From Phoronis australis (taxonomy: Eukaryota; Phoronida; Phoronidae), in assembly GCA_002633005.1 (NCBI GenBank), contig NMRA01000308.1:417961-481960 (forward strand): a stretch of 64,000 nt of DNA. Reading direction: 5' to 3'. Both the position numbers and the translations under genes were made by a program. The notes below the pieces were generated by a model. It was not told the origin of the DNA, made no database searches, and saw nothing but the letters and a program-made list of their open reading frames with translations. Shown one piece after another: positions 32,241 to 44,900 of this stretch; the first letter of the stretch is position 1; every line of letters starts with the position of its first letter.

Positions 32241-32756
32241 TAGTGATCATAGGTTTATTATTAACTTATTTGTTCAAGATGCAAGCAATATTTAAATTAT
32301 TCAGTCCATTGTGATATTGTTACTGTTGATTACTACTTAATGTTGATGTTTTGCTCAAGACAAAACAGTTACTCTGTCTGCTGGTCTACACTTGGTAAAG
32401 CGAGTTGGGCAGGATCACGCAAGACTTTATATAATATTGCTATGCATCACAGGCGAAGCGCGTGATCTTACAAGCTGTGACTTGTGATTACCTTGCATTA
32501 TGGAACAGGTCCCTGGTCATAAACATGGAAGTAGCCTTATCATTCAATGGCTGGTTCTGTGTGCGGTGGTCTAGTTGAGTGTTTAAACTTTAAGAATTGT
32601 CTACAGTGGTGCATAACTCTGTCAAAGTGTGCTGGTTTAGGATTTAGGTTAAGAAAATGTTTATGTTTTGTTAAAACGGTTGAAAGTGCACTTAGTCTTG
32701 GCTACATGTTTCTTTGTTTTACCATAGATTGAAGTATAGGTGGTGTGACATGGTAG

Positions 32757-33066
32757 GTATGTATCACTGTCAGTATGCATCACTCTCAGTATGCATCAGT
32801 GTCAGTATGCATCACTGTCAGTATGCATCACTCTCAGTATGCATCACTGTCAGTATGCATCACTGTCAGTATGCATCACTCTCAGTGTGCATCACTGTCA
32901 GTGTGCATCACTGTCGGTATGCATCACTGTCAGTATACATCACTGTCAGTATGCATCACTGTCAGTATGCATCACTCTCAGTGTGCATCACTCTCAGTAT
33001 GCATCACTCTCAGTATGCATCACTGTCAGTATGCATCACTGTCAGTATGCATCACTCTCAGTATGC
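32757..33066 (+). repeat. 16-bp minisatellite, about 19 copies
   Basis: Unit 'atgcatcactgtcagt' with ctgtc/ctctc variants. Since 16 is not a multiple of three, three shifted frames all stay open and give Met-His/Cys/Ser-rich pseudo-proteins. It lies in intergenic DNA past the FXR cleavage site. Confidence 0.95.
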
Positions 33067-36000
33067 ACCTTGTTGCCCTGTTATTCCTGTTTACAAAGAG
33101 AATGGTTGGAACAGATGCCTTTTCATCTGTATTACAGGAGGCTCAAAAATGCAGAAATTAAATCGCGTTTTGGATTTGACCTTTCTTTGATATTTTATTT
33201 TAACCTGTTTTAAAGCACATTCTAGTGCCTAAAGAAACTAAAATTGAAAAGGATTACATAGAATTGTTAGAATGCCTTGGTTAGGCCATGTTGGTTTGAT
33301 GGCTGAAACTAGCACACCGTGAAAAGCAAACTTGATGAGCCTAGTCTGAAATACTAATAGTCTGTTAGTTCTTGGTGAGCCTAGCAATCACTTTGAACAT
33401 GTGTGAGGAACAAGATTTGAGTGCAAGTGATTTAATTCAGAACTTGTTTGTCTCTTTTAAAGCAGCTGCCCACTATTGGATGTCCTGATAATTTTTGTCG
33501 TGTCACATGCAGTGTTACAGTTTTGTCGTCTTCCGTTATAGTAAAACGACTTGTGCTCAAATCTTAGGTGTGGATGAGTGAAATCTACAAAGACTAATCT
33601 GTCGTTGCCATTTTCAGAAAATTCTTTGTTTCATGTCTTGAACACTGACAGCTGGTAGAAACATGGTGAACTATATTGTAAGAAGCTTCAGGTGGTTTTT
33701 TCAACAGTGCAAACGATGCCGTCTTGCATATTAAAATGTAGCATAAACATGCAGTTTTTTCTAGAATGTTAGTTGTTTGTACATAACTGTGTTGGTTTTC
33801 AAAAAATGTTAGAGTACAGTTCATTTGTTTTTCAGAAATGCATGCTGGGTCTGTTGTTTCAATGACAGTGGTCCCAGGGTTTCTTCACGAATCCTATAGT
33901 TAACTCATACAGTGGTTTGCAAATTAATAAAATGCAATATTTTGACTTAAGGTTGTCCATTTTGTGAGTTTACCAACGTCTGGAGTCCATTTTTATTGGA
34001 TATGTTATGCAATTCAGTAAACATTACCATGGTATGCACACTAGACAGTTAATCCACTGTGCGTTTGCCAGTAGTAAGGTTATCCCAATAGGCAAATAGT
34101 GTGCGCATGCTCCCATTTCGAGGTCAAGAAATTCCCAGTGCATGACATCGGTGGCTTTAGTTATCAACTAGAGTCACAGGCAATGCATACATGGAAAGCT
34201 TTATATTTGAGGCTAGTTCCTGAACTGGTTTCGAGTGATGTCACTCGAGTATTTGCAAGGCTGTTTGCTATATAATTATAGGCAGATGTGACAGGAACTC
34301 CTTCGACATTCTCACAATAAGACTGGTCAGGATCACAACCTTTACTTATTTTCGTAGATCATAAGACATAAGCTTGCACTTGCGGTGAAAATTATTTTCT
34401 TGTGTAATGGAAACTGAATTCAAGTCCATTCTCATTGTCCAATTACTAATAAGTGGCCACCATTTTGCTAGGATAGTTCACTTGTATGATTTTGTGAGGT
34501 CTTGCTTTTCTCACAAAAAGGTAGGTGCTCACCTGGATTTTTATTTTTCTAGCTGCCCTACGCTATCAAGACAATGTGAGATGACAGAATTGATTTTACT
34601 ATATTGCAATTAGTGCACCATTTTCGAATTTGCAATTTTAATGTTAGACAACACTAATAAACTCTGCGATGCTCCTTTAGTCACGGAAGGTTTCGATGTT
34701 CTTGTTGGTAACAGAAATAGTTTCCTATCATGCTATGGAACACTACAAGAAAGTACTTGGCCTAATTTGATTTCCCTTTTTTAGTCAGTTGAATAAGGTA
34801 TAATACATCTTTTATAAGTGTTTAATGAGCAGTTCAGTTTACTCGAGAGAATGTGATTAATTGGAAACTCAGTTCATCTGAATAGCAGAAAATTTCATGG
34901 TAGATTGCCCCCTCAAAAGATGAACATGTTTTTTATGTGTCCACTACGACAGGTATGTAGCACAGTGCACTTCAGTAGTGGTACAGCAAAACCAAGTGCT
35001 GTCCCTACTCCTGATAACTATACCTGCTTCTGCATTTACCATGCTCTTTGACTGATACATTGTTTGTCAAGCGAGCACAACACCTGCCCATTTTTGAATG
35101 AATTTCAGTACTTCAATGACCCTAGTATAGTTCCAGTCAGTTGTATTTTTGAAATAGTGGAGGAAAGGGCAACACAAGCAAGTTTTCAAATTCCAATGTT
35201 TGCAGCACCACCTAGTGTTTATCAAACCAATGGGTATGATCTCGGTAATTTATATCTGGTATGTCTATCATGAAGTGGACAGCAACAAATCCCCATCTTG
35301 CACGTGCCAAATCTCCATCTACTAGACTAACAGTTGTGCTCACAACAAAAGTGATGGTGGACAACACCAATGGCCAACTACATGGGCTCACATGTATAGG
35401 TACAGTAAACTCAATAACATGTAACGATGGTTTTATTCAAGGTATTAAATACAAAATGCACCTCCAACAGTTAGCTAGCAAGACGAGAGACTTACAAGAG
35501 AAACTATAACCAGGGCTGTGTTTGATGAAAAGTGACTTAAGACAGAAATTTGGTTGTATGCTCCACCTAACTATATTTCTGAAAAAAAAAATTAAATGTG
35601 ATCACAAAAGTAAAATCAGAAATATACACACAACTGTTAGTTAAGTGATAGTTTTCATTAATTATTCCTAGACTATGGCTGTCATAATTACTTGGTAAAA
35701 CTCATTCAACAACTGTAAAGTGGGAGTGTCTGACCAAAGTTCTGTCTTGTGTCACTTTCAGAAATTGCCACATGCCCTAATATGGAAATACAAAAAAATT
35801 CAAAATACAGCATGCGCAATGGACCAATCAACCTGTTAGTATAAGAAGCAAGTTGTACACTTGAAAAAACAAAGGGAAAAAGATAAAAAGCCAATACAAT
35901 GCAATTAGTACAAATACAATAAGCTCTATTGTTCTAATACAATGCAATGAGTACAAATACAACAAGTAGTTGTTCTGATACAATGCTATGAGTACAAATA

Positions 36001-36308
36001 CACCAAGTACTCTAAGTTGTTTTAAGAATAGAAATTGATACACAACCCCAAAAATTCAAAAAAACTGATGAATACACATATGTTTGAGAACTAGACTAAA
36101 CAAAAACTGCCTCACAAGCTAGTTTCCCCCGAGATGAATAGGAAACCAAAAGTTGGCGAAAATAGGACATTTATTATAAGTAGACTAGCGGTACAAAACA
36201 ATATATGAGAACAGACGCTTGAGTAACAAAACATCTCTGGAAACATGGGCAATAAGAAAGTGTCGCAAGATAATGAATATAGCTCATGTCCAATTGCATT
36301 TTAGACCA
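33067..36308. other. convergent intergenic region, no gene recognised
   Basis: No exon or RNA recognised on either strand. The frames at 35064-35509 are short and unlike known proteins. An AATAAA on the minus strand (36170-36175) might serve a very long 3' UTR of the transporter gene, but nearer options exist. Confidence 0.4.
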
Positions 36309-36455
36309 GGGCCCAGTTGCATAAAAGTTATACGCCGTATAGCAACAATGTCGCATTATCACGTCACGTTGTTGTTGTTGAACAATGCAACTGACGTCAT
36401 GCAACAATCAAACTTATCCAGTGGATAACTTTTGAAGCTTTATGAAACTCGGCCC
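36309..36455. mobile_element. small MITE with GGGCC(C/G)AGTTxCATAAA ends
   Basis: It starts GGGCCCAGTTGCATAAAAG and ends in the inverted form (CTTTATGAAACTCGGCCC). Inside, 'aagttat' near the start and 'ataactt' near the end extend the pairing. About 147 bp, non-coding. Ends of this type are common in marine-invertebrate MITEs. Confidence 0.7.
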
Positions 36456-36587
36456 AGGTGACTAACACGTACTGTTACACGTAGCGTGACACGTTACACG
36501 TACTGTTACACGTTCTGTTACATGTACTGTCTGGGCATAGGAGATGTTGAAATAATTCAGGAGAACTAGTATAAGTCCGATACAACT

Positions 36588-36757
36588 GAACTGAGAGGTT
36601 TCATTTTAATAACGCCAATGGATTTATCACAAACTAGATAAGCTGAACTGAGAGGTTTCATTTTAATAACGCCAATGGATTTATCACAAACTAGATAAGC
36701 TGAACTGAGAGGTTTCATTTTAATAACGCCAATGGATTTATCACAAACTAGATAAGC
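36588..36757 (+). repeat. 57-bp minisatellite, 3 copies
   Basis: Three identical units contain 'ctgaactgagaggtttcatt' and 'atcacaaactagataag'. Identity between copies implies a recent event. A short TTACACGT-type repeat lies just upstream at 36463-36530. Confidence 0.92.
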
Positions 36758-38127
36758 CGCACTTAGTCTGAGCTAAGTCAACATTTACAACTTATACAAG
36801 TTTCTGTATAACTACAAACACCAATTTTAATGAAATTAAAACAAAGCTGCACAACACAGATTAATATGTATAAACCAAGACAAAATTCCACAAATGCACT
36901 GACAAGTTTTCACCATGCAATAATACATCAAATTAAGTCAAAACAATAATCAACAAGCACTGTATGTGAAATGAGGCAATACTAACTTACAAGTGGGAAA
37001 ATTGTTTTCACATGGGCAGAGAACACCATCCACTCATTTGAAATCCAAATGACTCATTCTCGACTTTTGCTCCACCTAAAAAGCAGTTGCCAACAATCTT
37101 GCTTCATGAATTACCCAGTTACACAGCAAGTTACTTCTTTCTCATCCAGCTTCACCAATTTGCCTTCCATATTACATGTCGCACACAGAGTCCTGAGTTT
37201 TGTCCCTGCTTACAAGATACATCAACATAAAGGGACATCATTTCAGACACAAGAGAGCCCTCCCAGATAACACAGCAATAGAACTCTCCTTTCTACCAAA
37301 GCTAAGAAAGCGTGTTGTTTTCATTGGCCATGTTTTGGCGTGTCGGGCACACTTTCACTGGTCATGTCGAAAACAGATGAGGTGTATGTTTGTGGAAATA
37401 TTGTCAATTTCAACCATGTGAATGTACCAGAATTGAAAAGGTATCTCCAACAAAATGGTAGCAGTTCAAAATTACCCCGATGAACTTGCTTCATTCATTT
37501 GCTCCGCATTTTGCTGTCACTGATTGATGCCGGGAAGATGAGGAACTTGACATCACAGATTTGTCAAGTTTGTCTCACCTGTACAGCAGCAATGCTTTGA
37601 TGGCTTTGGCAGGACAAATAGAATAATGCAGTGGAGAAAACGTGTAAAGAATATGAAAACAACAACAAAGAATTTTATGGAATGCCAATGGCGTGAAAAC
37701 AAGGCTACACAAGTGCAACATTGTGGTTTAATACAACAAGATTAGAGTGTCTCTGAGTAATCCATAATGACCATATTTGAAAGTCTCATTTCGTAAATTA
37801 TAGTACAACACCAACAGGACACAGCTATGTGACACCATAGCCACATAGAAATATCCTTGAGATTGGACTCACTTGTTCAACTAGGACTAGGAATGTTTTT
37901 TATGCACAAGGTCAAACATCAACCACAGTGACATGGAAAATATAATTTGAAGATATATGATTTTATCATGTACAGTCGAATCTCACTACGACGTACAACA
38001 AAAGACTTTAGAAATGTGTACATTATTACGATAGTTTGTTGTAAACAGGGTAGATTTACAAGACATACATCGCTAAAATTGAGACTAGGAAGTTGGTACG
38101 TTACTTCTCTTTTAATGTTCTTAGACG
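36758..38127. other. non-coding, probably includes transporter 3' UTR
   Basis: No coding exon recognised. The 3' UTR of the minus-strand transporter must extend into this stretch from 38780 downward. Minus-strand ATTAAA hexamers at about 38111 and 37724 are candidates, but none is decisive. Confidence 0.4.
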
Positions 38128-38368
38128 AGTACTCTGCAACAGTGCTCTGCTTCAGTGCTCTGCAACAGTGCTCTGCAACAGTGCTCAGCAACAGTGCTCT
38201 GCAACAGTGCTCTGCAACAGTGCTCTGCAACAGTGCTCTGCAACAGTGCTCTGCAACAGTGCTCATTACTCTGCAATTATAGTACTCTGTAATAGAACTC
38301 TGTAATAGTACTCTGTAAAACATAGTACTCTGTAATAGTACTCTGCAATAGTACTCTGTAATGAAATT
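38128..38368 (+). repeat. 13-bp tandem array
   Basis: Units 'gctctgcaacagt' merge into related 'actctgtaatagt' units on the right. If the transporter 3' UTR is long, this array would be transcribed in it. Confidence 0.9.
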
Positions 38369-38779
38369 CGACTGTATTTGTAATAGAATCTGAACACAGA
38401 AGCCACTTTGCAGAAATTGTTGAAATCAGTTGAGTGGGAATTGTCTCATTAACGCAAAATCAAAGTGTCTGATTGTTACCTGTAAAGCTCAGTAAGTAAG
38501 TGTCATGATTTGGCAATCCATAGAGCCATCAACACTATGTGTATATGGAGGCTGGCTTGAAACCAGAAAGCATATGACGGATGTTTTGAAAAATGTTTAG
38601 TACCTAGGTAGAAGATATCTCTGCATGGCCTACTCAGAAAACTGTGTACACCTGCAAGCTTTAGCAGCGGCTTCTTGTCTACAAAAGCACAATTCCCTAA
38701 TAGAAAACGCCCTCTACCACGTGAAACAAGACTAGAATGAAGACGATTGAGATTCTAGGGTGCAGATTAATGAGTGTCA

Positions 38780-38931
38780 TCATAATGATGTTCCATGGTC
38801 ATTCCTGGCCAATCTTTGCTCCAGTCGAAGAACCAAAGGCTTCAACCACAAAATAACACCTCCAAACAGTGTTAGAGACCCACAGAGGTAGAAGGCTGGA
38901 TTGTAGCTGTCAAACTCATCCCGGAAGTAAC
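38780..38931 (-). CDS. SLC16 exon 6: TM12 and C-terminus
   Basis: Acceptor (minus) 'ctggttacag'. It encodes YFRDEFDSYNPAFYLCGSLT, matching the family's G-Y-x-x-D-x-x-x-S-Y-x-x-x-F block before TM12, then a short cytosolic tail ending NDHGTSL and TGA. It completes a split Gly codon. Confidence 0.94.
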
Positions 38932-41900
38932 CTGTAACCAAAAGAATGTGCTGATGACTTAAAATTGCTCATTGTTATTATTATACAGTTTTATGTCACC
39001 CGACTTTTCTTAAGTCAACATTGAAATCAAACAATTTTGTACTGTGCATGGGTTGGGATCTCACATCCATATGAACAAAGTGCAGAGAATGATCAAAGGA
39101 TAACATATGACTAGGAAACATTTTTATGACCTAAAGTGATTGTAAACATGATTTTAGAATCCATATGCAGAATGTCTTACCCATCAGAGCAGGGGAGCCC
39201 CCTGTTGGCAGTGTGCTGAAGGCTAGGGTCAGGCCAAAGGAACTGGCGAGATTATGCAGACCAAGAAAGTCTACCAGAACAATGGGCATCATAGTGATGA
39301 AGCCAGCACCACTGAAAAAGCCAAGGATGGCGCACTGGGCCGCTAGGGCACCATATGTGGTAGAAAAGGGCATCAGCAATAGGTTGATTCCACTGATGGT
39401 CAGACTGGCTGCCATGAAGTGGTACTTCTCCACCTTGTTTAGATCAGCTAATGGCGTCATGATGAAGCGAGCGATGAGCTCCGAGATAGCCACAATTGAG
39501 ATGAGAAATGCTGCATCCTGCGGGGCCACGCCCATCTCCATGGCATGAGTTGGAATGAAGACGAATGGCACAGGGTAGCTGAGGTAGCCACACAGGCAAG
39601 AGATGAGAACCAGTATATACATGGGCCGTGTCAACAGGAACAGATTAAAGAAGGGCAGTTCTTTGATATCACTACCACAGCCAAAAGTCCTGCGGCAGCA
39701 CCACACACAACCCCCTGGCTCAGTTCTCATCACTTCAGTTTCAGTCTCATCAACAGTACAACCACTACTAATGTTCTGTGCTCCATCAGTGTTAGGAACA
39801 AGATGAGATTCTACTTCTGTTGTGATACACTTCCTGTCCAGCTTATCTCCACCTGGTCTGCCTTCCGTCTCATCACACGTCAGGCTTATTTGCACTAAGC
39901 TACCCATTTCTGTCTGCTCATACTGCACACCAGGTGGCAGCTTATCAAAATGCACGATGCTATGCATTTCTTTCTTCGAGTTAGAATCTTCCCTCTCACT
40001 GTCACAGCATGACAGATTACAGGCCCAGTACTTCCCTGCACTAGTGTAGAACTCAGGCGGGCGGAAAAGTGATGCAGCGAGAATGATGTGCGCCAGACAG
40101 CCCCCCATGATGAGGAATGCACCTTGGAAAGAGTAGGTGTCAAACACATACCTGCAATGGATAAGGTGAACTACCTCGTGACTGAGAATGAAGGGAAATT
40201 AATGAGAAAGTGAGCAAGGTGGCAAAGTCATTTTGCTATCATAACACATTAATACCAATCATTTTGCTACCATAACACGTTAATACCAGTCATTTGCTAC
40301 CATAACACGCTAATACCAGTCATTTTGCTACCATAACACGTTATTACCAATCATTTTTCTGTTGACAGAATTAGCCGTCATAATAGAGAAAGGGTATTTT
40401 GTTCTATTACTTAGATCTTGTACAGTATCACTAGGTTGCTGGACAGCAAAAATGAATTTAAGTGTGGACACCAATGTTGGAATCTTAAATTTGACCTCCC
40501 TATAACTTTCCTTTTCTACACGTAAACACCTTCAAAACTATCCAACCCCAGCTATGACTGATTGTGAGGAATTTCAAAATCAAATCCTGGTTAAAAGTTT
40601 GTAAAAGACGGTCAACGATACAGGGTGCACTTTTTTGGGTAATTAGATCTGGTTTTAACCAAATTAACATTCTCTTAGCATTATGACATCAAATTTTTAA
40701 GTTTACTCAAAGACCATCTTTTCCATTTGATATACATCCTTCAGATGATATAACAAAGAGAGAACTTCACCTCAGTGAACTGAAATAGTTGGTGTGTCTG
40801 CATTGTATCTGGTTTCCAATCCACTGATCATAGTGACTAATAAAATAAAGATTGCGATCACCAGTCTGTTATTATGTGTGCCGAGTGACTGGACTGCAGA
40901 AATAAGACAAATGTGCAAACTAGGTCATTTCACTTTTATTATTGAAATATTAGCAAACTGGTGATTTGTAAATTTTGCAAAACAATACCGATTACGATGG
41001 CGGATGTCTCTATTAAACTGCAGTCACCAACTGTGACACGGAAGCCTACCGTATAAGAACAGGTAACACCATGCCACCTACAGAAGAACCACTAGTTGCT
41101 AGTCCCATGGCCAAAGAGCGACGCTTGTCAAAGTATAGGCCGACTAAGACCAGGCTGGGTGCGTAAGACAGAGAACTACCAATACCTGTAAAAGACAGTT
41201 GATATGGGGACAAATGTTTCCCTGGTAGTTGGATTCATAATCTACCTCAGCAGGTCAAGATCTAGTCAGATCCATTGGCAAATCTACCTCAGCAGGTCAA
41301 GATCTAGTCGGATCCATTGGCAAATCTACCTCAGCAGGTCAAGATCTAGTCGGATCCATTGGAAAATCTACTTCAGCAGGTCAAGATCTAGTCGGATCCA
41401 TTGGCAAATCTACCTCAGCAGGTCAAGATCTAGTCGGATCCATTGGAAAATCTACTTCAGCAGGTCAAGATCTAGTCGGATCCATTGGCAAATCTACCTC
41501 AGCAGGTCAAGATCTAGTCAAATCCATTGGCAAATCTACCTCGGCAGGTCAAGATCTAGTCGGATCCATTGGCAAATCTACCTCAGCAGGTCAAGATCTA
41601 GTCGGATCCATTGACAAGTCTACCTCAGCAGGTCAAGATCCAGCCACCAAAGAAATGGTAGATATTAAAGAGTTTCCACCATGACCATCTGTCTCAAAAA
41701 TAATTTTATTAAAACATCTTAAGAGATATAATAGCTTTTAGTATACATGTTGCTAAGAAACAAGACAAAAATTAAAAAAAAAAAAATTCCTGTTATATCA
41801 GGATTGTACGTAATGGTTGGAAGACTGTCTCCGCCACTCTTTGTTTGACGCATTTAAAGAAATCATGTTTCAACCAAACACAAAAGCATTCCCCTCTAAC

Positions 41901-44900
41901 TGACTGTGTATGCGTAACATTACTTGTTGTTGGGCCTAGCAAGGTGGCCAGTTTTTGCTTCTGAAGATGGTGTTTTACTAAACACCAAAACATGTCAAGC
42001 TGTTTTAATTAACAAAAGAACCATTACAATGAAAGACTCGCCAACTTGTGTATTTGAAAATTTCATACAGGTAGGCTTATTTAATGTGTTAAGACCATGC
42101 TCATTACATCATGGCAATAGTGAATATGAGTCACCCACAAGGTTTAATAACACTTTCCATTTTAAAAAGGGAATTTCCACTCATTCCCTTTTTGTGCTTG
42201 AAAGTTGCAGATTTTTTCTGCACCTGGATTTCCATCATTTTGGCTTAAAAATTGATATATTCGATTGCATTTCAGCCCTCTGTTGAATAATGCGCAGAAA
42301 TTTCTGCACAGAATTCCAACGCAGAAATTTCTGAGCAGAATTCCAGCGCAAAAATTTCTGCACAGAAAATGTGTGGTGGGCACTCTTTAAGGCAGACCTT
42401 GAAAAGGGAGTGTTTTTATCATGGCCATGGTTAAGTACAGTTTTCCCACGATTGACAATGGACACTGTACTCACAATCGACATTTCTGTCCATAAATAAT
42501 ACCGACGGTCTTAAACGTTTCATGAAAAATCATCAACTGATTAAGCTTGCCACTAATGCAAGTAATGTCTACACATAGCACGTTGATAAGACAGTTTTTT
42601 AGTTCACTTAACCAACTCATGAGCAATACTGTTCATTGAATACCATCCGCGCAGACTTTTGGTATGTATTCTGGTGGAAAGAAAGGCCGAGAATCGCGTA
42701 AAATACCTGTTGTTTAGCAGCAGAAACCAATCCAAATTATTAGAGTTAATTTTATATTTAGCACAAAGTTAAAGCCAGCCACATTACATATCAGGCAGTT
42801 AATATTTCCATGACAGGGTTAACCATGAAGCATTCATGGTTGGTCCAGATGGAAACTTTTCAAAGACTGTTTATTGTGAGATTTGTAATGTGCTTTTATT
42901 TAAAAGTTCACAAAACATTTCTTAAATGACAGAATTACAGAAAGTTGGATAAGTCCATGCAATGTATTTGAAAAGTGTGCATGCCTCAACTCCAAAACAG
43001 ACCTCCAGAATGAAATGGGACACCATCAGCTTATAACCAAAGAGCATCGCAAAACTTTGTACTGCAAGTGGTGTCTCAAGGGTTGTTTATATTACCGTAA
43101 ACATTCGAGTCAATGCCCTGGGCGATTAAATTGGCAAACCCAAAAATTCGGGAGTGGGCGGTTAACCAGACATGAGCTCTTAAACGTGAAATTTCAAGAA
43201 ATCAGAGGTGGGCGGTTAACCAAACATGGGCGCTTATTACGACAGACAACCACCAGGGCGGTTAATGTTACCTCATGATCCCAGTACCCACACGTAGTTG
43301 GAATGCATAGAACTTTTCCAAGCTTTCGCCACTTTGCCAAATGACGATAAAAATGCCATAACAGTGGATGATCCCAACAAAGGTTCCGTTGCCCTTAATT
43401 ATTTCAGTTAAATTAATTTTACAAAATTGCTGAGTAATAGCCCATGCCGTTCTGCCGTCTTCATAGACCTGTACCTGTAGAGCTGTACCTGTACAGCTGT
43501 ACCTGTAGAGCGCAGACGACTATGCAGTGCTCCACTTGGTTAGCAACTATCCTCACTGACGTGGTGACAGTGCAAAGTGCGCGCGTGCAAGCTTCACCTG
43601 CTGCGTAGGTCACAGCAGAGTCACGAGTTAGTTGACAAGTTCTGAGTTAGAGAGCAGTTTTAAATTATTTTGTAATTAAAGTTTGAAAAACTAATTCAGG
43701 TGTTTTTTGCGTTTGGGATGTTTATGTTTGAGACTCAGTGATTCAATGACACTTTCAACGTAAGGTTCAACGGCTGTTTTATTTTGACCGCCCAGCAGAG
43801 GTTGGCAGACATAAGCCAATCGTCAATCAAAAGTTACCGCAAAGGCAATACTCAAAAAAGTGCTTAAGAGTTTAATGTTAAAAAATACTAACACTACGAA
43901 TGGGATGAGTCTAATGAACCCATATAGTAGAGTCTGAGAAAGAAGTAAATAAGTTCATACACAAGTACCTTAGTCGGTAAAAATAATTCGCAGACGAAGC
44001 CCCCATTATTCGGGTAACCGGCACCAGTGGTTTGTTCCAACGAGCAAAGCGTCCTTATTGAGAAGGTGTTGTTGAAAACAGGGCTCGGCACTAGGCATAA
44101 CTAGCTGCAGGTCGCATTGGCGACCTGAATTTTGAAAATGCTAGCCGAAATTTTGGTCATCTTGTATTTAGTTGTAACATGCGACCTGAAATTTTCAATG
44201 TATGAGCCACGGCATACATATGTAATAAAATGTCACAAAACAGCGATGTTTCTATTCATTGTTAAACGATCAACTTACCAAATTTTGTGGTGGAAAAACA
44301 CACTTTTATTTTGCATGCAAGATTTCCAGATTATCCTATTTTATAGCCTACAATATCGTACTGCGACACTGTTCGGTCCCGCTGTTAGCATGCAATGTCC
44401 CCGCAAACGATCGCGACTTGGAAGTGTCAGCAAGTAATCGGCCTGTTCAATATGCGTATCGTTTTTTATGGCAAAAGACCGCGGCAAACTAATTCTCAAG
44501 ACCTTCTTTCCGGGGTTGAGCAAACACATATGAGTCACCTGTCAATCACATGTGCAGTCAAGGTAACTTGCACTCCAGAGCGTGGGAACTCACGCACGCG
44601 CACCACACCAAAGTCGCACATCAAAAGAAAACAGCGAGAGCGGCTTGACTGTAGGTTTAAGCTGACCGGGTGTTTATTTGACACTGAACTTGGGCCTCCT
44701 GCTCTTTAAAAAAAACAACGTACCCCAAAACTGCGACGCCAAGTTTCAGTTACGGCTCGATGTTCCCTAGGCCCCAGGGGTTCACCCCCTCCCTCTGCTG
44801 CCAATTGACCTATAGCAAGCTCTGCCCCCTTGTGTAATGTCGACTAACAAACAAGTTTTACCCGGCAACGTGCTGTTTGTCAGGTAAAACGGCAGCTTGG

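Noticed and set aside
32714-33213. Three overlapping Met/His/Ser-rich frames
   Set aside because: Caused by a 16-bp array; same sequence shifted between frames.
41204-41614. 136-codon SRSRSS-repeat frame resembling an RS-domain protein
   Set aside because: 42-bp tandem unit inside a transporter intron; RS-like content is accidental.
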